Under the pieces are notes generated by a model. It worked only from the letters and a program-made list of their open reading frames with translations. It did no database searches and had not been told where the DNA came from. A program made the position numbers and the translations under genes. 64,000 nt of DNA from Holophagales bacterium (GTDB taxonomy: Bacteria; Acidobacteriota; Thermoanaerobaculia; UBA5066), in contig JADJZB010000031.1 in the NCBI GenBank assembly GCA_016719485.1, forward strand, positions 1 through 64,000, written 5' to 3'. Positions 14,090-24,960 of the stretch are shown one piece after another; positions within the stretch are counted from its first letter, which is position 1; each line of letters starts with the position of its first letter.

Positions 14090-16285
14090 ATGAAGCCCGA
14101 ACGGGAGGCACCGGAACGCGAGCTCCTCGCCGGCCAGGTGGAGCGGGTGACGTTCCACTCGGAGGAGTCGGGCTTTGCCGTCCTCCGGGTGAGGGTGCGC
14201 GGCAAGCACGACGCGGTGACGGTCGTCGGGCACGCGGCCGCGATCTCGCCCGGAGAAGAGCTGCGCGCCTCGGGGACCTGGACCAACGACCCGAAGCACG
14301 GCCCGCAGTTCAAGGCGGAGACGGTGACGACCGTGACGCCGACCTCGCCCGAGGGGATCGAGCGCTTCCTCGCCTCCGGCCTCGTAAAAGGAGTCGGGCC
14401 GCATTTCGCGCGGCGGCTCGTGGAGGCGTTCGGTACGGCTGTCTTCGAGGTGATCGAGGCGGAGCCGTCCCGACTACGCGAGGTGCCGGGCGTGGGCCCG
14501 CTCCGGGCGGAGCGGATCGTCGCGAGCTGGGCGGAGCAGAAGGGGGTGAGGGAGATCATGGTCTTCCTCCACTCCCACGGGGTCGGCACGTCGCGCGCGG
14601 TCCGGATCTACCGGACCTACGGCGCCGACGCCATCTCGGTCGTCTCGAAGGATCCCTACCGCCTCGCCCGCGACGTCCGTGGCATCGGCTTCGTGACGGC
14701 GGACGCACTGGCCCGGCGGCTCGGCATCCCGGAGGACGCGATGATCCGCGTCCGGGCCGGCGTCTCGCACGTCCTCGCCGAGGCGCTCGACGAGGGGCAC
14801 TGCGGCCTCCCGCGCGGGACTCTCGTCCCGCGGTCGGCCGAACTGCTGGAGCGGCCCGAGGAGCAGGTCGCCGAGGCCCTCGAGCTGGAGCTCGCCGAAC
14901 GCCACGTCGTCGCCGACGATGCCGGCGGAAAGCCCTGTGTCTTTCTCCCGTCGCTTCACGCCGCCGAGCGGGTCATCGCCGAGAGAATCGCCGCGCTCGC
15001 GGCGGGCACTCCGCCGTGGCGCCACTCGGATCCCACCACGGCGATCCCGTGGGTCGAGGCGCGGGCAGGAATCACCCTCTCGCCGAGCCAGCGCGAGGCG
15101 GTGGCCGCTTTCCTGAAGTCCAAGGTCCTCGTTCTCACCGGCGGGCCGGGCGTCGGGAAGACGACGCTCGTCGATGCCCTCCTCCGGATCGTCTTCGCCG
15201 AGTCGCTCCGCATCGCTCTCGCCGCCCCGACCGGGCGCGCGGCCCGGCGCCTCTCGGAGAGCACGCGGATGGAGGCGAAGACCATCCACCGCCTCCTCGA
15301 GGTCGACCCGTCCACAGGGCGCTTCCGGCGTGGGCGCGACAACCCTCTCGAGGCCGACCTCGTCGTCGTGGACGAGGTGTCGATGATCGACGTCCTCCTC
15401 GCCCGCTCGCTGCTGGAGGCGATGCCGCCGGGCGCCGCGCTCCTCCTCGTGGGCGACGCGGACCAGCTGCCGAGCGTCGGCCCGGGTCAGGTCCTGCGCG
15501 ATCTCCTCGAGTCGGGTGCCGTCCCGGCGGTGCGCCTGACCGAGATCTTCCGGCAGGCGGCCGAGAGCCGGATCGTCGTCGGGGCGCACCGGATTCGCGA
15601 CGGGCACCTCCCCGACCTGACGAACCCGCCCGGCACCGACCTCTTCTTCTTCGACGCGATGGATCCGGAAGACGCCGCACGGCGCGTCGTCGAGGTCGTC
15701 TCCGAGAGGATCCCGCGCCGGTTCGGGCTCGACCCGACGCGCGACGTGCAGGTCCTCGTCCCGGTCCACCGTGGCCCGCTCGGCGCGCGCGCGCTGAACG
15801 AGGCGCTCGGAAAGGCGCTGAACCCGGGCGGGACGCCCCGCGTGTCGCGTTTCGGCCAGGAGCTGGCTCCAGGGGACCGCGTGATGCAGGTCGAGAACGA
15901 CTACGACAAGGAGGTCACCAACGGCGACCTCGGCGTCGTGACGGCGGTGGACCTCGACGAGGGAGAGCTCCGCGTCTCTTTCGACGGGCGCGAAGTGACG
16001 TACGGCTTCGACGAGCTCGACGTCCTCCAGCTCGCGTGGGCGACCACGATCCACAAGTCGCAGGGGTCGGAGTACCCGGCGGTCGTCATCCCGCTCGGCA
16101 TGACCCACTACGCGATGCTGGAGCGAAACCTCCTCTACACCGCGGTGACGCGCGGCAGGAAGCTCGTCGTCCTCGTCGGCGACCGGCGGGCCGTGGCGAT
16201 CGCGGCGAAGAGGTCGTCGGCAGGACAGCGGGTGACCCGCCTCGAGGGCCTCCTGCGCTCTGCCAGCGCCATGGCTGCGCGGTAA
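14090..16285 (+). CDS. recD2: ATP-dependent DNA helicase RecD2-like
   Basis: 731 residues from ATG 14090. It has an N-terminal OB-like region (GQVERVTFHSEESGFAVLRV), a helix-hairpin-helix part (GLVKGVGPHFARRLVEAFG, LREVPGVGPLRAERI) and then superfamily 1B helicase motifs: Walker A LTGGPGVGKTT, LAAPTGRAARRLSE (Ia), VVDEVSMID (II), LLLVGDADQLPSVGPG (III), and TIHKSQGSEYPAVVIPL with LLYTAVTRGRKL (V-VI). RecD2 is a 5'-3' helicase found without RecBC and used in DNA repair and replication stress. The length fits the family (about 720-780). Confidence 0.93.
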   Translation: MKPEREAPERELLAGQVERVTFHSEESGFAVLRVRVRGKHDAVTVVGHAAAISPGEELRASGTWTNDPKHGPQFKAETVTTVTPTSPEGIERFLASGLVKGVGPHFARRLVEAFGTAVFEVIEAEPSRLREVPGVGPLRAERIVASWAEQKGVREIMVFLHSHGVGTSRAVRIYRTYGADAISVVSKDPYRLARDVRGIGFVTADALARRLGIPEDAMIRVRAGVSHVLAEALDEGHCGLPRGTLVPRSAELLERPEEQVAEALELELAERHVVADDAGGKPCVFLPSLHAAERVIAERIAALAAGTPPWRHSDPTTAIPWVEARAGITLSPSQREAVAAFLKSKVLVLTGGPGVGKTTLVDALLRIVFAESLRIALAAPTGRAARRLSESTRMEAKTIHRLLEVDPSTGRFRRGRDNPLEADLVVVDEVSMIDVLLARSLLEAMPPGAALLLVGDADQLPSVGPGQVLRDLLESGAVPAVRLTEIFRQAAESRIVVGAHRIRDGHLPDLTNPPGTDLFFFDAMDPEDAARRVVEVVSERIPRRFGLDPTRDVQVLVPVHRGPLGARALNEALGKALNPGGTPRVSRFGQELAPGDRVMQVENDYDKEVTNGDLGVVTAVDLDEGELRVSFDGREVTYGFDELDVLQLAWATTIHKSQGSEYPAVVIPLGMTHYAMLERNLLYTAVTRGRKLVVLVGDRRAVAIAAKRSSAGQRVTRLEGLLRSASAMAAR

Positions 16286-16360
16286 ACTGGAGCGGAACGA
16301 GGCCCGAGAAGGCCCGCCGTCCGGGCCCCGGCGTCCGGGGCGCGCAAGGGAGAGGCGATC

Positions 16361-17671
16361 ATGGGCCACCACCTCGTCAATTCCGACCGCCGCTACGACA
16401 GGCTCCAGGAGCGGCTCGACCGGAACGTCACCGGGGCACCCGACTCCCCCGCATTCCGCCGTGCGCTCGAGATCCTCTTCAGCCCCGAGGACGCCGACCT
16501 CGCCGCACAGGTGCCGACGAAGCCGATCCGGGTCGACCGCCTCGCCGCCCGGCTCGGCCTCGACACGGCCCGCCTCGACGAGCGCCTCGCCGACATGGCC
16601 CGGCGCGGCCTCGTCTTCGACCTGACGAAGAACGGCACGCGGTACGTTTCGCTCGCTCCCGTCGTCATCGGCTTCTTCGAGCTGACGTTCATGCGGGCGG
16701 GCGACGACCTGCCCCGCGCCGAGCTGGCGCGCCTCTTCGAGGAGTACTTCTTCGAGGGAGACGCCGCCTTCGCGAAGGCCGTCTTCGGCGGCGACACGCA
16801 GATCGGACGCTCGCTCGTCCGGGAGACGGCCCTCCCGGAGGACGCGACGGAGGTCCTCGACCACGAGCGGGCGACGCGGATCGTCGAGACGGCCCGCAGC
16901 GCGGCCGTCTCTCTCTGCGCCTGCCGCCACCACTCCGAGCACCTCGGGACGGCCTGCGACGCCCCCCGGCGCGTCTGCCTCTCGTTCGGGCCCGGTGCCG
17001 ACGCCCTCGTGAGGACCGGCCACGCCGAGCGGGTCGACCGCGCCGAGGCGCTCCGGATCCTCCGCGAAGCGCAGGCGGCGGGCCTGGCGCAGACCGGCGA
17101 CAACGTGAAGCGCGAGGTGGGCTACATCTGCAACTGCTGCGGCTGCTGCTGCGGAATGATGCGCGCCTTCAAGACCCACGGGATGACGAAGGCGATCGTC
17201 AGCTCGAGCTTCCTGATGGAGGTCGACCGCGAGAAGTGCGGGGGCTGCGGGAAGTGCGAGAAGGCATGCCCCGTCGACGCGATCGGCCTCGTGGAGGTCG
17301 ACGAGAGCGGCCGGCGGCGCCGCAAGGCCGTCGTCGACCCGGCGCTCTGCCTCGGCTGCGGCGTCTGCCACTCGGCGTGCCGGCTCGGGTCCATCTCGAT
17401 GCGGCCGCGCGAGAAGAAGGTCTTCACCCCGGAGGACACGTTCGAGCGCTACGTCGCGATGGCGATCGAGCGCGGCAAGCTCGCCGACCTCCTCCTCGAG
17501 GACGTCGAGAGCCTTCCGATGCAGGCGATCGGGCGGGTCGTCAAGCTCCTCGAGTCCGCGCCGCCGGTCAAGGCGGCTCTCGCCATCGCGCCGCTCCGCT
17601 CGGCGTTCCTCTCGGCCGCGCTCCCCCTCGCCCGGCTTGCGACGGGGGGCGGGGGCGGCGCTCTCGGCTGA
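16361..17671 (+). CDS. Cysteine-rich 4Fe-4S cluster protein, function unknown
   Basis: 436 residues from ATG 16361 after GGGAGAGG. It has an N-terminal helical/winged-helix-like part (VDRLAARLGLDTARLDERLA), then CACRHHSEHLGTAC with another Cys (residues about 187-207), then the unusual CNCCGCCCGMM (about 262-272), and two ferredoxin motifs, CGGCGKCEKACPVDA and CLGCGVCHSACRLGS. Two [4Fe-4S] clusters in the ferredoxin part are expected, and the extra cysteines suggest at least one more metal site. Similar proteins occur as stand-alone electron carriers, and no partner enzyme is adjacent. Cytoplasmic, with no membrane segment. Confidence 0.8.
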   Translation: MGHHLVNSDRRYDRLQERLDRNVTGAPDSPAFRRALEILFSPEDADLAAQVPTKPIRVDRLAARLGLDTARLDERLADMARRGLVFDLTKNGTRYVSLAPVVIGFFELTFMRAGDDLPRAELARLFEEYFFEGDAAFAKAVFGGDTQIGRSLVRETALPEDATEVLDHERATRIVETARSAAVSLCACRHHSEHLGTACDAPRRVCLSFGPGADALVRTGHAERVDRAEALRILREAQAAGLAQTGDNVKREVGYICNCCGCCCGMMRAFKTHGMTKAIVSSSFLMEVDREKCGGCGKCEKACPVDAIGLVEVDESGRRRRKAVVDPALCLGCGVCHSACRLGSISMRPREKKVFTPEDTFERYVAMAIERGKLADLLLEDVESLPMQAIGRVVKLLESAPPVKAALAIAPLRSAFLSAALPLARLATGGGGGALG

Positions 17672-17764
17672 GCAGCGCCGAAGGAAGACGCATGCGGCAA
17701 CCGCTGCTAATCTCCTCACGGGAGTTCAGATGATGCGGTCCGCCGGAGTTCCTCCCCACGGGGA

Positions 17765-19497
<1,733 letters not shown>

Positions 19498-19501
<4 letters not shown>

Positions 19502-22500
19502 GACGACTCTTCCTCGCGCTCCTCCTGGGTACCGGCGTGGCGGGAGCCGCGGATCGGGACGACCCGGCGGCCCTCGCGCGACCCTCGTTCCGGGTCTTCA
19601 CCGACCGGGAGGGCCTTCCCCAGAATACCGGCCAGGCCCTCGCGCTCGACACCCGCGGTTACGTCTGGGTCGGCACCCAGGACGGGCTGGGAGTGTGGAA
19701 CGGCCGGGTCTTCCGGGGAGTCCGGCTTCCCCGGGAAGTGAAGTCCCAATCGGTGCGGACGCTCCTCGCCGCATCCGACGGAAGCCTCTGGATCGGGACG
19801 GAGGGAAGCGGACTCCTGCACTACCGGGACGGCGAGTTCGACACGAGCGTCCCGCCGCTGCCCGGCCCGGCCGACGTCGTCTGGTCTCTGGCGGAGACGC
19901 GCGGGGCAAACGGGGAGAGCTCGATCTGGGCCGGCACCGCAGGTTGGGGTCTCTACAGGCTGCGCGCCGGATCCTGGATGCGGTGGGAGACGAAGGACGG
20001 ACTCCCTGCCAACGCCGTCCAGGCGCTCGCTCCGGCCCGGTCGGCCGGGGACCCCGAGGCCCTCTGGGTCGGGACGACGGCGGGCCTGGTCCTTCTCGAG
20101 GGAGGAAAGGTCACTGCCGTTCCGCCCCCTCCCGAAGACCCGCGCCCGGCCGTCAAGGCGCTCCTCGAGACACCGGCCCGCAATGGCGGCACCCGGCTCT
20201 TCGTCGGCACCCGAAGAGGTCTCTACGTCCTCTCCACGAGCGGCTGGACGACGCCGGAGACCGACCGGCGCCTCCCGCGCTCCACCGTGAACGCCCTGCT
20301 CGAGGCCTCCGGCCCCGACGGCGCCCATCTCTGGGTCGCCACGCTCGGGGGCGGGATTCACCTCATCGGCCCGACGGATGTCGTCTCGTACGGAACGGCC
20401 GCCGGCCTTCCGACCAACGGAGCGCTCGCGCTCCTGCGCGGCGGCGGCGCCGGGGACACGATCTGGGTCGGCACGGAAGGAGGCGGCGTGGTCCGCCTCC
20501 GCCTGGGGGCGTTCCGCACCCTCGACAAGCTCGCGGGCCTGCCGAACAACACCGTCTACGCCATCCGCGAGACGCACGAGCCGAACGACCGGCACGCATT
20601 CTGGATCGCCACCGACGCCGGCCTCGCCCGTTTCGCCGACGGCCGGTTCACCGTGCTGGACCGCGCCTCAGGCCTTCCGGACGCGTCCGTGAACGCCCTC
20701 GCACCCGTCCCACGGGCATCGGGAGACGCCCTCTGGATCGGAACCGAAGGGGGGCTCGCCCGTCTCGCCGACAGGCGACTCAGGAGCTGGACGACCGCGG
20801 ACGGGCTGCCGAGCAACAGGATCTGGGCGCTCCTGCCCTCGGGCGACGACCTCTGGGTCGGGACTCACGGCGGCCTCGCGCGCCTCGGGGCCGGGCGTTT
20901 CGAGACATGGACCATGGCGAACGGCCTTCCGACCAATCCCGTGACGTCGCTGGCCGAGACCTTCGACGCGGACGGACAGAAGGTCCTCTGGATGGGAACT
21001 TTCGGGGGAGGGCTCGCGTGGCTCGAGGACGGAGAGATCCGCTTCCTCGACAGTCGCGGCGGCTTCCCCGACGACGTCGTCGTCTCCCTGCATCTCCAGA
21101 AACGCCCGGCCGGCGGCGCCTGGATCTGGGCGGCGACGCGGGGCGGCGCGGTCCGTATCGATCCCACCTCCCGCCCCCCGCGCTTCGTGCTCCTGTCCGA
21201 CACGACCGTCCCCGCCCTCCCGGGGCGTTCCGTGAACCAGATCGAAAGTGACGGTCGCGGACGCGTCTACGTGCTGACGAACCGGGGCGTCGCACGCCTC
21301 ACCCCTCGCACTCCCGGCGACGCGGATCCGGCGGCGTACGACGTCTCGACCTACGACGTCGACGACGGCCTCCCGGGAAACGAGTGCTTCGCCGCGCACC
21401 TCGACCGTCTGGGCCGCCTCTGGGCCGGCACGGTCGGGGGGCTCGCCGTTCTCGACGTCTCCCGCGAGGAGGCGGACACCACCCCGAAGCCCCTGATCCT
21501 GGAAGCCGCGCGCGTCGGCGGGCGCTCCCGCGCCCTCGGAAAAGGAGAGCGGCTCCGCCACGACGAGAACCACGTCGTGATGGAGTTCGCGCTCCTTTCC
21601 GACTACCGGGAATCGGGAACGCGCTACAGGACACGGCTCGAGGGGCTCGACGAAACGGAGTCCGACTGGCTTCCCGACTGGAAGAAGGAATACGCGTCGT
21701 TGCCGCCGGGGGACTACGTCTTCCACGTGAGCGGACGGGATGGCTCGGGCAACGTCTCCGGGCCCGTTTCCTTCCCGTTCTCCATCTCGACCGCGCCGTG
21801 GCGGGCGCCGTGGGCCTGGGCTCTCTACGGGCTGGCCGCCGCGCTGCTCGTCGGGGCGACCGTCCAGTGGAGGTTGCGGCAGCTGCGCGCGAGGGCTTCG
21901 ACGCTCGAGCAAAGGGTGGTGGAGCGGACCGCCGAGCTGCAGGAGGCCGTCGAGCGTCTCTCGGATTCGGAGGAGCGCGCGCGCCAGGCGAGCATCGCCA
22001 AGAGCACGTTCCTCGCGAACGTCAGTCACGAGCTCCGGACGCCGCTGAACGCGATCATCGGTTACAGCGAGATCCTCGAGGAGGAGGTCCACCTCGCGCG
22101 ACGGCCCGAGCTGACGGGAGACATCCGCAAGGTGCGCGCCGCCGGGCGCCACCTGCTTCAGCTCATCGACACGATCCTCGACCTCTCGAAGGTCGAGGCC
22201 GGGAAGATGGAGATCGAGCTGGAGACGTTCCCGGTCCTCGACCTCTGCGCCGAGGTCGAGGCGCTCGTGAAGCCCCTCGCCCTCAAGAACCGCAACCACC
22301 TCATGTTCCGCGGCGCCGAGGCCGCCGGCGCCCTGACCAGCGACCGGACGAAGGTGCGCCAGGCGCTCGTGAACGTCGCCGGGAACGCCTGCAAGTTCAC
22401 CGAGAACGGAAATGTCACGATCTCGATCGTCCGGGAGAACCGGGCCGGACGGGCCGAGGCGGTCTTCGTCGTCGAGGACGACGGCCCCGGCATCCCCGCC

Positions 22501-22743
22501 GATCAGCTCGAGAGGCTCTTCCAGCCTTTCACCCAGGCCGACTCCTCCACCTCGCGCCGATTCGGCGGAACCGGCCTCGGCCTCGCACTGACCCGGCGGC
22601 TCGTCTCCCTCCTGGGCGGGGAGATCTCCGTGAGGAGCACCCCGGGACTCGGGAGCGCGTTCACGATTCGCATCCCCGACGGCTCCGCCCCCCCCCGCTC
22701 GGGCGCGTTCGACGTGCCGCCCGGCCCGCCTCCCCGGACCTGA
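19498..22743 (+). CDS. Sensor histidine kinase with two-component-propeller repeats
   Basis: 1081 residues from TTG 19498, chosen because it gives the signal peptide MRRLFLALLLGTGVAGA and overlaps the previous stop as TTGA. About a dozen propeller repeats of the LWVGTxGGLARL type (residues about 30-640) form periplasmic beta-propellers, followed by a Y_Y_Y domain (RYRTRLEGLDETESDW). A single membrane helix (WALYGLAAALLVGATVQW), a coiled coil and the kinase core follow: phospho-acceptor His844 in NVSHELRTPLNAIIGY, then NACKFTENG, DDGPGIP and FGGTGLGLALT. There is no receiver or DNA-binding domain, so it is not the usual hybrid form and needs a separate response regulator. Confidence 0.92.
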
Positions 22744-22749
22744 CGCGGG

Positions 22750-24120
22750 TCAGAGCGGCGCGAATCTCGCCGTGAAGTGCCGGAGGACGCTCGGGGCCTC
22801 GGTGATCCTGAGGCCCCGGAGCCCGTCACGCTTGCGGAAGACCTCGAGGACACCCTCCGCCGCGTAGTCGATGTGCGACTGGGTGTAGACGCGCCTCGGG
22901 ATGGCGAGACGGACGAGGTCCATCGCGCCGGGCTTCTCGGTTCCGTCCGGCTGCATGCCGAACATCACGGTCCCGATCTCGACGCCCCGGATGCCGGCCT
23001 CGACGTAGAGAGAGTTCGCGACGGCGATGCCGGGGTACTGGAGGGGCGGGACGTGCGGGAGCATCGCCCGTGCGTCGATGTAGACGGCGTGGCCGCCCGG
23101 CGGCTGAATGATCGGGACGCCCGCGCCGGTCAGCTTGTCGGCGAGGTAGGCCGTCGAGCGGATCCGGTAGCGCAGGTACGGCTCCTCGACGACCTCCTCG
23201 AGCCCTCGGGCGATCGCTTCGAGATCGTACCCGGCGAGGCCACCGTAGGTCGGGAAGCCCTCGGTGAGGATCAGGAGGTTCCGGCAGGAGGCGGCGAGCG
23301 CGTCGTCGTTCATCGCCAGGAAGCCGCCGATGTTGGCGAGGCCGTCCTTCTTGGCCGACATCGTGGCGCCGTCCGCGAGGGAGAAGACCTCCTGCGCGAT
23401 CTCCTTCGGCGTCCGCTCCGACTGCCCCGGCTCGCGCTCCTTTATGAACCAGGCGTTCTCGGCGAACCGGCAGGCGTCGATGATGAAGGGCTTGCCGTAC
23501 GTGTCGCAGAGGGCGCGGATTCCCCGGATGTTCTCGAGGGAGACGGGCTGGCCGCCGCCGGAGTTGTTCGTGATGGTCACCATCACGATCGGGACCCGCG
23601 GGCCGTCCTCGACGAGGGTCTTCTCGAGCTTGGCGAGGTCCATGTTCCCCTTGAACGGGTGGATCAGGGACGGGACCTTCCCTTCGGCGATGACGAGATC
23701 GCGGGCCTCGGCCCCCTCGACCTCGATGTTCGCGCGCGTCGTGTCGAAGTGGGTGTTGCTCGGGATGACCATTCCCGGCTTCAGGATCGTGTGGAAGAGG
23801 ATCCTCTCCGCCGCACGTCCCTGGTGGGTCGGAATGACGTGCTTGAACCCGGTGAGGTCCGTCACGACGTCGCGGAAGCGGTAGAACGACCGGCTCCCGG
23901 CGTAGCTCTCGTCGCCCTGGATCAGGGCGCCCCACTGCGCCGACGACATCGCGCCCGTCCCGGAGTCGGTCAGGAGGTCGATGAGGACGTCGTCCGCCCG
24001 GAGGAGGAAGACGTTGTACCCGGCTTCGACGAGCGCCTTCTCGCGCTCCTCGCGGGTCGTGAACTTGACCGATTCGACCGACTTGATACGGAAGGGTTCG
24101 ATGATCGTCTTGAACAGCAT
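22750..24120 (-). CDS. tnaA: Tryptophanase (tryptophan indole-lyase)
   Basis: 456 residues, a beta-eliminating PLP lyase: FIDLL-like IDLLTDSGTGAMSS near the N-terminus, IPTHQGRAAERI, CRFAENAWFIKERE and PLP lysine in GATMSAKKDGLANIGGF, ending SVLRHFTARF. Tyrosine phenol-lyase differs at the ring-binding site, with MERG; here the same position reads GVEIGTVMFG as in tryptophanase, so Trp is the likelier substrate. Products are indole, pyruvate and ammonia. It lies 14 bases behind the nucleotidyltransferase gene, at the end of the leftward nrfHA cluster. No tnaC-type leader is visible. Confidence 0.88.
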   Translation of the reverse strand: MLFKTIIEPFRIKSVESVKFTTREEREKALVEAGYNVFLLRADDVLIDLLTDSGTGAMSSAQWGALIQGDESYAGSRSFYRFRDVVTDLTGFKHVIPTHQGRAAERILFHTILKPGMVIPSNTHFDTTRANIEVEGAEARDLVIAEGKVPSLIHPFKGNMDLAKLEKTLVEDGPRVPIVMVTITNNSGGGQPVSLENIRGIRALCDTYGKPFIIDACRFAENAWFIKEREPGQSERTPKEIAQEVFSLADGATMSAKKDGLANIGGFLAMNDDALAASCRNLLILTEGFPTYGGLAGYDLEAIARGLEEVVEEPYLRYRIRSTAYLADKLTGAGVPIIQPPGGHAVYIDARAMLPHVPPLQYPGIAVANSLYVEAGIRGVEIGTVMFGMQPDGTEKPGAMDLVRLAIPRRVYTQSHIDYAAEGVLEVFRKRDGLRGLRITEAPSVLRHFTARFAPL

Positions 24121-24134
24121 GGCAACCGGGGATT

Positions 24135-24926
24135 CTACCCGGCGGCAAGCCCGTCCCGGGCTTCACGGAGCCGATTTCCGACGACCTCGGCCGCGGCCGA
24201 GGGCCATTCGGGCAAATAGGGCCGCAGCTCGCGCCCGGCGAGGTCGAGGAGGGCGATCGCCGCCTCGAGCGGGTCCCGGGCCAGAGCGCCGTCGAGCTCG
24301 CCGCCGAGACGGGGATACGCCCTCTCGAAACGCCGGAACGGATCGAGGTCGTCGAGAGGGACGTCCGCCTCCGCCGGGACGTGGCGGGCGAGGAGCCGGA
24401 GGAGGTGCCCTGTCGCGTGCCCCGCCACGAAGAGGCGCGCCGACAGGAGCTCGCCCCTCGCCGCGCGCACCCCGCCCACGAGGAGGTTTCCGAGGAGCTG
24501 GCCGCAGAGCCACCGGTCGGGGTGAGATTCGACGGGCTTGCCCGCTATCTCCGCCATCCTCGCCGCCACGCCGCCGCGGTCGAGGAGCACCGCGTATCGA
24601 TTCGCGCGGGCGACGAGAAGCTCGTCGAGGTCGAAGACCGCGAACTCGAGGAGGTGGCCGTCCGGCAGGACGACCTTCAGCCCGTGCGCCGTCTCGCGGT
24701 GGACGAGGGCCGCCCGGTCCGCGCCGGGAAGCCAGGCGAGATCCGTCCGGAAAGACTCAGGTGCGCCAGGCACCGTGACGACGAAGAAGTCGTGGTCGGA
24801 ATAAGCGTCGGGCGGGACCCCATCCCCCGACATCGAGCCAAGGGCGACGAGGCCGACGATCCGGGGGTCGCCGGCGAGGGCGGTCGAGAGGGCGCGGGTG
24901 AAGGCGTCGTAGGCCGGGCGGTCCAT
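24135..24926 (-). CDS. Nucleotidyltransferase-fold protein
   Basis: 263 residues. IVGLVALGSMSGDGVPPD and YSDHDFFVVT give the GS...DxD signature of polymerase-beta-like (MNT/aminoglycoside adenylyltransferase type) nucleotidyltransferases, where the two Asp bind metal. DGHLLEFAVFDLDELL could supply the third acidic residue. The C-terminal half is helical (GQLLGNLLVGGVRAARGELL), as in kanamycin-adenylyltransferase-like proteins. The substrate is unknown. It sits between nrfA (34-base gap) and tnaA (14-base gap), probably in one transcript. Confidence 0.72.
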   Translation of the reverse strand: MDRPAYDAFTRALSTALAGDPRIVGLVALGSMSGDGVPPDAYSDHDFFVVTVPGAPESFRTDLAWLPGADRAALVHRETAHGLKVVLPDGHLLEFAVFDLDELLVARANRYAVLLDRGGVAARMAEIAGKPVESHPDRWLCGQLLGNLLVGGVRAARGELLSARLFVAGHATGHLLRLLARHVPAEADVPLDDLDPFRRFERAYPRLGGELDGALARDPLEAAIALLDLAGRELRPYLPEWPSAAAEVVGNRLREARDGLAAG

Positions 24927-24960
24927 GCGGGGATTCTCGCCCGGCCCGCGTCCGGGAGCG

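Noticed and set aside
14474..17719. Very long open frame on the minus strand opposite recD2 and the Fe-S gene
   Set aside because: High GC leaves antisense frames open. Its composition is Arg/Glu/Asp/Gly-rich without domains, and the plus strand carries clear conserved motifs over the same bases.
24121..24134. tnaC-like leader before tnaA
   Set aside because: Only 14 bases separate tnaA from the preceding gene, leaving no room for a leader peptide or a Rho-dependent leader region.
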